Below, piece after piece: positions 10,624-20,649 of a DNA stretch of 64,000 nt; position 1 is the first letter of the stretch; every line of letters starts with the position of its first letter. This DNA is from Terfezia claveryi (lineage: Eukaryota; Ascomycota; Pezizomycetes; Pezizales; Pezizaceae): positions 1-64,000 of the forward strand of contig WHUX01000034.1 in the NCBI GenBank assembly GCA_015179025.1. Reading direction: 5' to 3'. Position numbers and translations under genes: made by a program. A model generated the notes under the pieces. That model saw only the letters and a program-made list of their open reading frames with translations. It was not told the origin of the DNA and searched no databases.

Positions 10624-12321
10624 CTTTGCAGCCTGAGCTCCAAGTGGGGTACGATTGAAACCTCTACAGCGTCGCCGAATTCCACGGAGGAAACGGGAGA
10701 ATTTGAGGGTTAGGGATGCACGCTGGACGGAGGAGAGAGAACGCGCCCAGGGAAGAGAGAGATTCAAATATTATAATAGTTTCCGGTTGGTTGCGAGAGG
10801 ACGGCCGCTTCGGTGGGGCTGCTTGCCTCTTCCGGCGGCAGAAGACCCATATCGATATCCCCAGATGTTGTCTATTCCCCAGCTTCATGCCCGGAGCACA
10901 ATGTCGGCGCACCCAGCTATACGACCACCGTATTCGCAAAACTCAAAACCCATCACAGTACGATATAACCCAGATTCACCTTGGAGCTGGTGGGTTGTGG
11001 CCTGGGACAATAAGCTATAACAATAGGTTTGACCGTGTCCCCCATCGACCCGACTTCACGCTGCCAAGTATCGCAAACACTTGATCAATTTGCCGTTGAT
11101 AGCAGAGCAGGTGGCCGATAAATCCAGCGCCTCGTCATTTGCACCAATTGCAGGCCCCCTAGGCGAACCTCATCCCCTTGGCAACGGCTGCCGGGGGCGG
11201 TAACGCACCGCACTAGGCACCGCACTATGGAATGCTGCAGCCGAAATGGGAACGCTCCGGCCAGTCTTGGCAACCAGACTAGTCTTGGGTATGCTTAGTC
11301 TGGTTTGGAGTGCTAAAATAAACGGTTCCCTAAAGCGGTAGTTTCACGGAAACCCGGTGTATTACGGTAAATCCCTCTATTGTTTATGGTTAGCTATAGA
11401 TTTTCCTTTGCCGGGTTTGCGATTTTCTCACATGCTGTATTTATGTACTGTGGCACCGAGAACGACTAACTTGGAGTAGCCACGGTAGTATTGTTCTTAT
11501 GCCTTGTACTTGATTCATATCTGCTGCATTTTTTTGGCAAGGTAAATTACTTATAGGCTTATGTGAGTAGCTAAGTTTTATTCCCTACGAAACTCCATAT
11601 CCAAGGCCTAACTCCCCGCATACACCTCAATACGATAACTTTTGTATGTCTGCTTATGTTCGTAATGAGAAAATACGAAAAGACAGGTCCCTGCATACGC
11701 GCATATCCTGCCCCAATAAAGCCAATTGTGGTGCACGAAATTCGTTTGCCAAAAAACATAATGATAATGGTATATCAAGGTAACGCTGAAACTATAAATG
11801 GATAACGGCTTAGCAAACAAGCTGAACCAAATTCCTCTGAGCTCTCTATGAATATTACGCGTGATACTACAGAGCTTTTAGGAAGGGCAGGGGAAGACTG
11901 CTAGCTCAGTGTGGTTATATCTCTAATCTAGATCTTATTAGTAAGCAGTAGATAATTTCTGGCCAGCAAGCGGATGATTGGGAGAAAGCGCATGGGCTAA
12001 ACCTCACTGTTCACTATAGTGTAGATTATCATAGGGATGGGTATGATACTGTACCGCTACATTATGTAGCAGATATTCCTAGTTATTCCCGTCTAACTTT
12101 AAAGCTTCCCTTCTCTTTGAAATTCGTATCGCCCGTAGTCTATGGTTTAACATGAGGCACACAAACATTCAAACTATATGCGGTCTTAATTATGTGATTT
12201 GCGCTTTCCCTTTAGCTATATTATCCCGCTGCTATCCCCTCTGCACGTGCTCCTGCTATTCAAAGCCTTCCTGACCTGGGGCGCCCGTTCGTGGCCCCAA
12301 TTTGACGCCTAACTAATTCAC
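10624..12321. other. Spacer between DPP IV and MYND gene
   Basis: The first 100-300 bp should hold the DPP IV promoter. The rest, becoming AT-rich after 11280, has no frame with recognisable motifs or paired splice sites on either strand. Confidence 0.5.
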
Positions 12322-13755
12322 CTACACATCATAGGGGCTGATCCACTTCTCCCACCTCAACTCCTCCCCACTCTCCAGGGCCTCTCTCGCCTTCTCAATT
12401 CGAAACCTGGCAAACCACTCTTCGAACCCCTTCCTCGTCAGTACTGTGTCCACAGCCCTACTCCCAATAGCCTCACTCTTTCCGTTCTCCAACCAGTCTT
12501 CCAACAGCGGCCCGATGAAGTCCTGGCAAAAGACACACACCGCTGTAGCATGCTCCTTGTACAGCTGCTTACTGTCATCTCTTGTAATCATGACGCTACC
12601 AGGACAATCCCACTCCATTGGGGCCCACCCTGTGTTTGTGTTCAGGAAGAGGAAGGTTGCGGCTTGGTTCTCGGCGGACCAGTTCGGCATGCGGAGTTGC
12701 TGCGGCTTTGGGGTGATTTTACACACCCGCAGAGGGAGGGAAATGAGGGCCGAGATGGGTGAAATAGGCCAGTTAGCGTCATCCTGGGCCATTTGAATGG
12801 GGTAGAGATCGCTTTCCTTGAATGTCGGGCTCTGCAAGATTGCGATGTCCCCCCGGCAGTACAAAGTTCCGCAGGATTTCCCTGCCGGGGCCCCAGGAAT
12901 CTGAGGAAGGCCCCGGGGAAGAGATTGATTGCGGAACGCAATGTGCGCCGGATCTTTGGTATAAGGATTGATAACGATACGCTGCGAAGACCCAGTTGAT
13001 CCGGATGCGGCGACATTTATTCCACGGAAGTTGAAATTTCGGCGTAAATAGTTAAGGCGCACAAGCAGATCCCCTTCCCGGGCCCCGTACGTCCGGAAAA
13101 AGTCGACGGCGGTTCGCAAGTCCCGCATGTGGACATCCTTGCACACAAATCTGCCAACTTGCTCCTGGGGGTCGATCCTGTATGGCGCGAATAGCAACAA
13201 TACCGGCCCAAACCAAGGATAAGCAGGAGGCGTAGTTGTTCCGCAAAGTGTTTCCACACAAAGGTTGGGCTTGCACCCTTCGTTGAGACTCGCTGGGGGG
13301 CTGAACTTTACAAGAAGGTGATGGGTAAGGTCGAGCAAAGTCCCACCTGGACCTGTCACAGGAATGGTTATGGCCCTCCCGCTGACAGGGTTGTTGTCAA
13401 GCTCGATGGTTTGGAGTTTAGGGATCAAATAATCAGGAAAGACTGTCTCAAATTGAAACCGTTGGCGAGGTTTACCTTCGGCGCTGCTGACGGTGATAAT
13501 TGGGAGCTGGATGAACCTCGGTTCTCGGGCATCTTGGGCGAAGTACAAGGTGCGAATGGACTGAGAGGCTTCGGTAGCAATGGGCTTCGATGTAGCGGGG
13601 GCGGAGAGGCTGCAAACAGTCTTATGGGACTTCCAGTCGTAACGCTGGCAGACTGTACTGCAATATTTAACTCCTTTGCACCGGCCACACAGGAGCAAGT
13701 TGTTGCTATGCCCACAAAAACAGATTTCCGCGACGTCAACAGATTCAATATCCAT
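12322..13755 (-). CDS. MYND zinc-finger protein (477 aa)
   Basis: An uninterrupted 477-codon frame starts at ATG 13755. An N-terminal MYND finger occupies residues 12-48 with the ligand series Cys12, Cys14, Cys23, Cys26, Cys32, Cys36, His44 and Cys48. The usual first pair is C-x2-C; here it reads CFC, one residue tighter. MYND fingers bind proline-rich peptides and act as protein-interaction modules. The remaining 430 residues show no SET domain, transmembrane segment or enzyme motif I recognise; proteins with an N-terminal MYND finger and a long uncharacterised tail are common in Pezizomycotina. No intron is needed. The function of the tail is unknown. Confidence 0.85.
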   Translation of the reverse strand: MDIESVDVAEICFCGHSNNLLLCGRCKGVKYCSTVCQRYDWKSHKTVCSLSAPATSKPIATEASQSIRTLYFAQDAREPRFIQLPIITVSSAEGKPRQRFQFETVFPDYLIPKLQTIELDNNPVSGRAITIPVTGPGGTLLDLTHHLLVKFSPPASLNEGCKPNLCVETLCGTTTPPAYPWFGPVLLLFAPYRIDPQEQVGRFVCKDVHMRDLRTAVDFFRTYGAREGDLLVRLNYLRRNFNFRGINVAASGSTGSSQRIVINPYTKDPAHIAFRNQSLPRGLPQIPGAPAGKSCGTLYCRGDIAILQSPTFKESDLYPIQMAQDDANWPISPISALISLPLRVCKITPKPQQLRMPNWSAENQAATFLFLNTNTGWAPMEWDCPGSVMITRDDSKQLYKEHATAVCVFCQDFIGPLLEDWLENGKSEAIGSRAVDTVLTRKGFEEWFARFRIEKAREALESGEELRWEKWISPYDV

Positions 13756-14408
13756 GGTGGTGGTTCAGGGTCAATTTGAAGAAATCGAAGAGAATGCAAG
13801 ACTGAATTCAGATGACAGAGCTGAGAGATAGGCAGCAACGGCAGGTTTATGAACGGGCTGTTTGCTATCCAATTGTGGTGGGGCGATCGATACCTGCAGG
13901 GGGCCTGATATTCTCAAGGTGCATCAACACCAGTGTCCAATGCTTTGTGCACCCGCGGCATGCGAAAGATTTCCCGCCACAAGCATACCTATACAACTAA
14001 TGAGTTGCTGAAAAAAAAAAAAGAAGAGCATAGGTACCGCTCCGTGTTCCCCCCATGCAAAAAGGTGCTCTCGAGCGAATTGGATTCACCCATTCGCATA
14101 AGCATACTCCTTTTCGTGCTTAGTCACATCAAAACTGTCCCATTTGGGGAAAAAATTAATTGTTAAAAACATATCCCGGCTTTGCTTATAATATAGTGGC
14201 AGATCACGTATGTAGGGTTATTTAGTTTCTTCCAAACAAGCAGTGCCAAGCCCCATATAAAAAATACAAATTACTAAGTAGATAGGCATTATATAATATA
14301 TATTTATCAATAATTAGAACTTATAGCTACTGTTCAATCACATGTTATATATAAGTATTAAAGTGCTTTATATGCTCTAATTTAAGCTCATTACCTATAT
14401 ATCTACTA
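13756..14408. other. AT-rich spacer
   Basis: Nothing coding is seen. The first 250 bp probably contain the promoter of the MYND gene; the remainder is AT-rich up to the poly-T tail of an inverted LINE 3' end. Confidence 0.5.
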
Positions 14409-14525
14409 TTTTTTTTTTATTTAAATACTTGTTACTTCTATACGGCCCCGTTAGGGGGGCTATGAAGAGCCACCCGGAATTCCGGGTGGATTCAAGGTTA
14501 AGACAAGTTAATCTACCAGAACCAC
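14409..14525 (-). mobile_element. LINE 3' end, copy 1 (5'-truncated)
   Basis: Read on the minus strand this has the family 3' signature: a near-match to CAGATTAACTTG, then a hairpin of the type CCACCCGG-AATT-CCGGGTGG (14470-14489), TTCATAGC, CCCCCCTAACGGGGCCG, a GTAACAAGTATTTAAAT box and a poly-A tail (poly-T on the plus strand). It is a very short insertion, as expected from abortive target-primed reverse transcription. Confidence 0.7.
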
Positions 14526-15199
14526 GCTATTTATCTACTAGGTGAGACCATAAATGTTGCATCATGCGTGAGTACTATTACCTTCCTTTCATCCATCTGA
14601 TAGTAAGACTCTCGGTATATTTTGCCTTGCTATATAATAAATAGAGGTAGTACTTGACCTATAGTACTAATTGTTTCCAATACACTGTAGAATTCGTATG
14701 ACTTCTGTTATTGTATACCCTTGATAACCTACATGCACTATAGCCATATCTCGAGCTCCATTTTGACTCATAGTAATACCTTTTGAAATGAGGCACGGGG
14801 GGTAAGGTGACCAAGAGATATGCCTGGGAAGGGTCGGGGGGGCCGCACACGTAGAGGAGGCTACGTGTGTGATGTGAGGGCAAGGGGAAGTTGTCACGGA
14901 GGGCAGAGTTGGCTGGGGACATGCGGAGGCTTCCTGTCGCGTGTAATGAATGCTTGGTTAGGGAGCAGGAGCAGGAGTAGGCTAGGGACATGTGGAAGCT
15001 TACTGCTGCATGTGATGGGTTCTTCGTTGGGGCAACTGGGCTGCAGAGTTGTTCAAGGAGTCAAGGGAGGTGCATGAGGAAGGTGTACCAGTGTAGGGAG
15101 AAGCAAGGTCTGTATTTGCAAGCCTACTTAGTTACATTTACGAGCTCCTTTTAGTTCTATTTCGAGAAGGTGGTGAAGAGAGTTACATTTACGAATCCC
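14526..15199. other. Spacer with a degenerate duplicated segment
   Basis: No gene. At about 14910-15035 a G-rich segment occurs twice in diverged form, beginning GGCTGGGGACATGCGGAGGC and GGCTAGGGACATGTGGAAGC. Its phase gives a short open frame with no family resemblance. Confidence 0.4.
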
Positions 15200-15524
15200 C
15201 TTCGTTCCAGTCCATGTTTTAGTTCTATCCTTCCTTCTTAGCCATTTACTAGTTTCTTCGGGAGTTACTCAGTTCATTTCTTTCCCGCCAGTTCCTCAGT
15301 TCATTGGTTCAGGAGACCGAGGCTCAGTCAGACCTGCGGGCCATCGGCTAGTCCGTTAATGACAGCACGGGGCCTCGTCCCCATATTTGTATGTAATTTT
15401 CCGTAGTTCTGGCAGATTAACTTGCCTCAACCTTGAATCCACCCGGGCTTCCGGGTGGCTCCTCATGGCCCTCCTAACAGTGGGCCGCATAGGAGTAACA
15501 TGTATTTAAAAGAAAAAAAAAAGG
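15200..15524 (+). mobile_element. LINE 3' end, copy 2
   Basis: About 320 bp of the LINE 3' untranslated region in plus orientation. It contains GAGGCTCAGTCAG, the GTTAATGACAGCACGG block, CTGGCAGATTAACTTGCC, the hairpin CCACCCGGGCTTCCGGGTGG, CTCCTCATGGCCC, GCATAGGAGTAACATGTATT and an A-rich tail at 15508-15522. The 5' limit is approximate. Together with copy 1 it forms a divergent inverted pair. Confidence 0.75.
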
Positions 15525-15706
15525 GTCTGTATTTGATATACAAGACGTTAGATAGGGATCCAACGACAGTGCGAAAGCGAGGAGATATATATATATATGT
15601 TGGTTTATCGAGCCAAGGCTGTCAATAGGATAAGCTTCCCGAGTTAGGAAACCTACGAATCGAACAATTCCCCTATCACTTGTGATGCAGGTGATAGCAA
15701 CCTCCC

Positions 15707-15730
15707 CATCACCTGCGATCGCAGGTGATG
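15707..15730. repeat. Perfect 24-bp palindrome
   Basis: CATCACCTGCGA followed by its exact reverse complement TCGCAGGTGATG, with no spacer. A related half-site (GATGCAGGTGAT) lies just upstream at about 15684-15695. It could be a protein-binding dyad or a transposon end; nothing nearby decides. Confidence 0.6.
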
Positions 15731-15807
15731 TCAAAGACAATGACAACAATAACGAGAGTCGAACAGGAATCCATCCAACTCTCAGATCTCAGAGAGACTA
15801 AGGAGAA

Positions 15808-16260
15808 ATGGTTGTTACACCGATCGTAACAGAAGGAGGGATCAGACAGGCATTGAAGGCCACAAGAAGCCAGGCTCGCACAGTGGCAGGGTTCGCCATC
15901 AGAAGGACAGCTTGGAATCGCCACGCCCTCTCTACATTCACCTGGTGCCGCACAGACAAGGGGCCTCAGCGAGCCTGGCTCCACAAGATTGGAAAGGCAG
16001 AATCTAGCGTCTGTCCATGCGTACACCATACCCAGGACGGCTGGCACCTGGTCTTTGTTTGCCCTCTCTTACACGCTTACAGACAAGCCCTGGGGAGTAT
16101 CAAGGACTGGGAGGACCTCGACCGCCCAATCTGGATCGAAGAGGAAGAGGAGGATAATTGGGATGCGGTAGAAGCCTTCTTCGGTTTTTTGTACAAGTGG
16201 ATGGTTGGAAGGCCATACTTTCCTCCTTTTTCTCATCCTCACAATGGAAATGTAAGCTAA
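15808..16260 (+). pseudogene. LINE ORF2 C-terminal fragment
   Basis: This 150-codon frame matches the C-terminal cysteine-rich tail of a non-LTR retrotransposon polyprotein. It reads TWCRTDKGPQRAWLHKIGK, then a Cys/His cluster CPCVHHTQDGWHLVF-CP, then a DNWDAVEAFFGFLYKW ending. The same order of motifs occurs in the relic at about 42.5-42.9 kb (TWMRTDREPQKSWLH ... YEATEAYFRYLYNEL), and this comparison identifies it. Endonuclease and reverse transcriptase domains are absent, so it is a 5'-truncated scrap and no functional protein is expected. Confidence 0.7.
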
Positions 16261-16360
16261 CTCCACCCCCAACCTTTTCTCGGCTTATTTCCCAGTACAT
16301 GTTGTCAGCCTGGAAAGAATATGATCGTGCTGCAAAAGCAGATGAGAAGAAGCTAATATA

Positions 16361-16960
16361 ATGAGTAGAGCGTGTGTGCCACAGGCAGCGATGACCAGCG
16401 GTTTCACCGTGAGCACTGTGCTCACGGTGAGCTTTACATTTCCCCCCCCCCCCGCACACCAACCACATCACCACTCTCACTATCTCGGAAGCCCCGCTTC
16501 CGACAACTATCACCACCACCATCTTTGTCGCCGAAACCAGGCCTACTGTGACCATGACCACCACAACCGCCACCACCACCACCATAACCGAAACCACTCC
16601 CGCTCCCCCATCACCAGCATCACCAGCACCACCATAACCGAAACAACTCCCGCCCCCCCCATCACCAGCATCACCACCACCGGAGCAGAAGTGAACGTAG
16701 AAGCGTTCGGTTCGCATTTTCATATAACGGGGGGTATGGTAGTGGGGACGGTGGTTGTGGTGGTCATATATATCCTGTCGTTCTTCCTCGTCAAATGGCA
16801 GGGTCTGAGCAAAAATGTGGAGATTGCTAAAATTGGATTGCAGGTGGAAGCAGTGAAGGGGAACAGAGACGTTGAACTGGAGAAGATGAAGGGGACGAGA
16901 GTTGTGGAAGTTGAAAAGATCGCAGTAGAGAAAGAGAAAGTGAAGGTGGGGTCCGCCTGA
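16361..16960 (+). CDS. Single-pass membrane protein with Thr-rich ectodomain and charged tail
   Basis: A 199-codon frame with three parts. The low-complexity first 115 residues are rich in His, Ser and Thr. One strong transmembrane helix (GMVVGTVVVVVIYILSFFLV, about residues 124-143) follows. The Lys/Glu-rich tail of about 50 residues looks coiled-coil. Between about 16450 and 16615 a different frame reads as an almost pure Thr/Pro track, which looks more natural for a fungal extracellular domain than the His/Asn-rich reading in the main frame. A run of 12-13 C at about 16442 and a duplicated ACCATAACCGAAAC segment could account for a frame change at each edge. The gene may therefore be slightly frameshifted or decayed. 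Function unknown; it sits between LINE scraps. Confidence 0.45.
   Translation: MSRACVPQAAMTSGFTVSTVLTVSFTFPPPPAHQPHHHSHYLGSPASDNYHHHHLCRRNQAYCDHDHHNRHHHHHNRNHSRSPITSITSTTITETTPAPPITSITTTGAEVNVEAFGSHFHITGGMVVGTVVVVVIYILSFFLVKWQGLSKNVEIAKIGLQVEAVKGNRDVELEKMKGTRVVEVEKIAVEKEKVKVGSA
16404..16430. repeat. 13-bp inverted repeat with 1-nt centre
   Basis: TCACCGTGAGCAC, T, GTGCTCACGGTGA: a near-perfect dyad inside the start of the putative membrane-protein frame. It would make a stable hairpin in RNA, but no role is evident. Confidence 0.6.
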
Positions 16961-17899
16961 GAACTCAACCTGGCAGGGTTTTTTTGATTACGCAGGGACA
17001 CCAGACTTTTTTCAACGTTTTTTTTTTTTTATTTTTTTTATTAGGGATTAAGATTTTGCTCTACAGGTAACTTGTTTTTCTTTATGGGTCAAGGGGTTTT
17101 TTTTTTTTTTTTTTGAACTATCATGGATGGCGTAATCGTGTGTGATGGTTAGTCTCGATCAGACCCTCGTAAGTGATGGTGTACTTGGCGGACCAGGGTG
17201 CTCTGCCGAATGCAGCGTATACACAATCTATTCTATCAAAAACCCGTACAATTACCTAACCCGACGAATATAAGGTAAAAAAAACCATGAAAAACCCCAA
17301 ATTTAATATCCCAAGCCCTCCAAAATTTACCCTGAATGTGCAATCTCACCCCTGAGTTCAAGACTCCCTGATTACCCCCCCCCCCCCCCCCCCCCTGCCT
17401 CTTGCACCCCTCCTACCCCTTCCACCCCTCCCGCCACGACTGTCCTACTAGGCATAGAGTGTAAGATTACGAGGTTATTAAGCGGAGGAGTCGTGAAGAG
17501 AGAGAAGAGTTGTGTGTATTCAAAAATATCGAGCTATCTAGATATCTCTATAAGGCTTATTACTTACGGTCCTAGTGCTCTAAAGAGGAAAACCCATTCC
17601 TACCGACAAATTCCAGTTCTTTTATCCTTTCTCGAGATGTCCCAATTAGCCATATTGGGACGACTGGTTTCATATCATGAACGTTGCAATTAGCCATTTA
17701 TTTATATGTAGCTAATAAATATCGAATCTCATCAATGGTCCAATACGCATGAGCCTGCATATCGCCGAACCAAATAGCCTCATAAATCTTACAATTCAAT
17801 ATTGCTTTCGGAAAAGGATGAGATGATGCCTAGTGCAGGCAGACTTCAGAGCTTGTATTCTCTAAGTCTAAGCTAAGATGAATATGTAGGACTTCCCTT
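16961..17899. other. Homopolymer-rich spacer
   Basis: No gene. It holds poly-T runs at about 17019-17030 and 17098-17115 and a run of 21 C at 17375-17395. Such runs flag replication slippage or assembly risk. Confidence 0.5.
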
Positions 17900-18190
17900 T
17901 AGTTCTGTCTTAGTTTCTGAGTTCCTTAGTTCTTTTCATTTCCCCATTTTTCACTAGTTCCTTTACACTTTCCTGGGTCGGGCTCCAGTCGGGGTCATCT
18001 GGCAAACGCCAGTTAATGACAGCACGGTGGGATGTCCCCGACCACACTCGATATTTCGATATTTGTATTTAGCGCGCACCTGGCAAATTAACTTCTGGAA
18101 TTCCGGGTGGCCCATCATTGTCCCCCTAACGGGACCGCATATGAGTGATGAGTATGTATAATAAAAAAAATAAAAATAAAAAATAAAACA
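17900..18190 (+). mobile_element. LINE 3' end, copy 3
   Basis: Decayed LINE 3' region in plus orientation: the GTTAATGACAGCACGG block at about 18012, CTGGCAAATTAACTT at 18080, half of the hairpin (GAATTCCGGGTGG), CCCCTAACGGGACCGCATATGAG and an AAATAAAAATAAA tail near 18162-18187. The left arm of the hairpin is deleted, which separates this copy from the others. Confidence 0.7.
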
Positions 18191-18549
18191 ACATGAAGAG
18201 AGTCATGCTCTGACTAAGCCGTTACCAGTACCGTAGATGCGTCTAATTAACTATGCAACCAGTACGGTAACCAACTTATAAATAGTTGTAAATCACAAAA
18301 GTATGTCCCCGCACTACTACTATTTTTCAACCAACAAAAATGCCCATTTCCCCCAACGAGATATTTCTCCCATTACCTGAGCCTACCTGTTTGGATGCCG
18401 GGGATGGTGGTGAAACCTATGGGGCGATTACAGAGTCCCGCGTAGTACCGTACAAACCATCTACTCATCCGGCACGCATAAGAAATCCCCTTTCCCGCTT
18501 TTATGTACTTCATGCTCTTAACTTCTTTCACTATCTACTCGTGTATATA

Positions 18550-18652
18550 GGCGCGATCCTGGCAGATTAACTTGCCTCGATCGTGAAGCCACCCTGATTT
18601 CTGGGTTCCTCTCCCGGGAATCGCATATCAGTAACGAAGATATTAAAAAATA
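18550..18652 (+). mobile_element. LINE 3' end, copy 4 (very decayed)
   Basis: CCTGGCAGATTAACTTGCC is intact; the hairpin is eroded (CCACCCTGATTTCTGGG); then GGGAATCGCATATCAGTAACGAAG leads to a short A-rich tail. It was assigned by the order of conserved blocks. Confidence 0.6.
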
Positions 18653-18872
18653 ATCTTATATATTTATAATATACAAGACCATCTACTACAACAGCAAAGT
18701 GCAGGTGGGATACATGTCCTATGAGCCAGATTGTGAAAAACAAGATATGGCCTCATAGATTAATTGTGGAATTTGCGCTTTGGGCTAGACAACAAACGTT
18801 GGGTCCCAGGGGGAGTTGCTGGAGAGTGTAACCGCTAGGACAAAACTGCCAGGTTTGACTAGACACCAATAG

Positions 18873-18923
18873 TATCCCATGGTCGGTCCACAGGGGTCGA
18901 TTTTTAGACAGCCCCCGGCAATA
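18873..18923 (+). repeat. 51-bp inverted repeat, left arm
   Basis: This begins TATCCCATGGTCGGTCCACA and is the reverse complement of 19588-19638 with two mismatches in 51. The arms flank the piggyBac-like fragment at about 715 bp centre to centre. No TTAA target duplication, the piggyBac hallmark, is visible at the outer ends, so they may be ends of a different (possibly non-autonomous) element. Confidence 0.7.
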
Positions 18924-18981
18924 TAAACTTGGCATGCAGATTACGCGACATATGGCCGCAGCCGGACGGACACTGCTCAAT

Positions 18982-19380
18982 CTATGAAATATGGAAAAAC
19001 CTCTGAATCTGCTGAAAGCGCTTCATTGACATCTTTTCCTTCCGGCTATCCTTTCCACTACCCCCTAATGCTTTTAGAACTTGAGGATCCCAAAAGTCAG
19101 AGGTTCTAGGTAACTTCAAAGTCCCAATTAAAATTAAAATCCCAAGCCAAACTTGCAATTCACCAGACAGTAAAGGATTCCAGGAGCGAGGCTCAAAGTC
19201 GTCAGTACTACTGGTACCGATACCAATAGGAAGCTTTGCATAATATTGCGCAGCATACATATTTGTAGAAAAGCAAACACTAGCAAGAATTCCATAATCC
19301 CAAAATAAAGAGAATAGATTAGGATGTTCGAATGGAGTATAAGTGAGTTGTGCGTCGTCCGTATTAAGCTGTGCGTCCAT
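18982..19380 (-). pseudogene. PiggyBac-type transposase N-terminal fragment
   Basis: A 132-codon frame whose C-terminal half shows the N-terminal DDE_Tnp_1_7 signature: a tryptophan-led segment ELQVWLGILILIGTLKLP, then TSDFWDP, then MKRFQQIQRFFHIS. Those elements are characteristic of piggyBac transposases and PGBD-derived proteins. The frame stops right after FHIS, before any of the catalytic Asp residues, so no active enzyme remains. It lies between two 51-bp inverted repeats on the opposite strand from the nearby LINE ends. Confidence 0.75.
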
Positions 19381-19587
19381 TGCGATATTGTAGGCTCTGA
19401 GATGTCGCTTGTACTTGACTTCTTACACAGCTTGAAGCCGCTCTCGAAGGGCTTGGGGCCACATATGGCACGAGAGGCCACATAGACCTTTTGACCGACG
19501 TTGAGCCAAACTCCTGCTCTTTACTTCAAATGGTATGCCTTAAACCTGATCAGTGCCCCATGTTGTCGCCATGCACTGAGCTCTTGG

Positions 19588-19638
19588 TATTGTCGGGGGC
19601 TGTCTAAAAATCGACCCCTGTGGACCGGCCATGGGATA
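19588..19638 (-). repeat. 51-bp inverted repeat, right arm
   Basis: Reverse complement of the left arm at 18873-18923 (49 of 51 identical by eye). Both arms contain GGGGGCTGTCTAAAAATCGA or a close variant. It may mark the other end of a decayed DNA transposon enclosing the piggyBac fragment. Confidence 0.7.
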
Positions 19639-20640
19639 TTGTACGCTCACAGGTGTCAACAGCAAAAAAATGGCGAGCTACTGAGCAAACCATTGGATGA
19701 TTTCGGCAAAGAGGGTTGCGTGGGCGCTTATTGGACTAAGGAACTGTACTTGTTAAAAGTCAACTAGAGTGCTTCGTGGAAAATATCTTCGGAAGCAAAA
19801 CCAGATGGGTCTTTCGGACACTCACTGAAAAATGGCACAAGGAGTTTATCAATCTCTCAAAAGGATCTTGGGCTGCTACAGAGATGGTATGTACATGCGT
19901 TTCTAGTGGGAAGAAGGGGCATATGGTAGATACATATGGTGGGCAATTCTGAGTCTCGAAAAAAAGGAAGTCACTGGGGGAAGTCTCTCTCTAGGGTTAT
20001 CTCCCAGAATTTTGCAAAGCTGATGGGATGGACAATGCCCCCATCCATACTTACAAGCCTACTGTGGGACAACAATCTGACTCAGCAAATAATACTACAG
20101 ATATTATTAAGTAAGTAGTAACCTACTGTACTCTCATGCCAAGACCCTTCTGCAACATTTAGTTATCTACTGCCTATGGTAAAGTAGCTACAGCTGCAGG
20201 CTGCAATTGGATTGGATTAAAAGGTTCAATATCTTGAAAAGAAGATTCCTGTTTTCTATCAGCATCGAAATTTCCTTCAGCACCAACTGTGATAGAGCAA
20301 GGATCAAGGAGTGGCATGAAACTCAACATGGCTATGGAGGTGCTCTTGACACAAGGTAACAGCCGAACTTGGGTATTCGTCATTACCTTTCATGAATCCT
20401 GGAAAAACAATAATCAATTGGCAAACCTGAGCAAGTGCATATACAGGGTACTCTCATTGCAAGCATATCCTTTGTCCCAGATGAAATATGGTTGCCAAAG
20501 ATTTCTCTGTATATTAGGTAAAAATGGAATAAAGTTATGGAGGGGGTTGTAAGAGTCTTTGTATCCGGCGTGGAATCTCCCCCCTTTAAGCTTCTCATAT
20601 AGCTTACCTGCTGATATACCTAACACTTATTCAGTACCTT
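19639..20640. other. Decayed transposon-like sequence, unassigned
   Basis: Short open stretches on both strands read like worn coding sequence: on the plus strand around 19760-19890 (a TEKWHKEFINLSKGSWAATE segment) and on the minus strand around 20414-20626 (SYNPLHNFIPFLPNIQRNLW and YFIWDKGYACNESTLYMHLL). I cannot place either in a named family. Given the flanking piggyBac and pogo-like remnants they are probably transposase debris. Confidence 0.35.
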
Positions 20641-20649
20641 CACGCCCCA

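Noticed and set aside
10655..11084. Two overlapping plus-strand frames upstream of DPP IV
   Set aside because: Arg-rich composition without motifs, located in the expected promoter region of DPP IV.
13318..13779. 153-codon plus-strand frame opposite the MYND gene
   Set aside because: Antisense shadow of a well-supported gene with the MYND cysteines on the other strand.
16100..16723. 207-codon minus-strand frame rich in Gly/Val
   Set aside because: It is the antisense of the LINE fragment and of the Thr/His-coding low-complexity tract; composition is explained by the plus strand.
18753..18980. 75-codon minus-strand frame next to the piggyBac fragment
   Set aside because: Its only similarity to the plus-strand frame at 19501-19767 comes from the inverted repeat DNA, not from protein homology.
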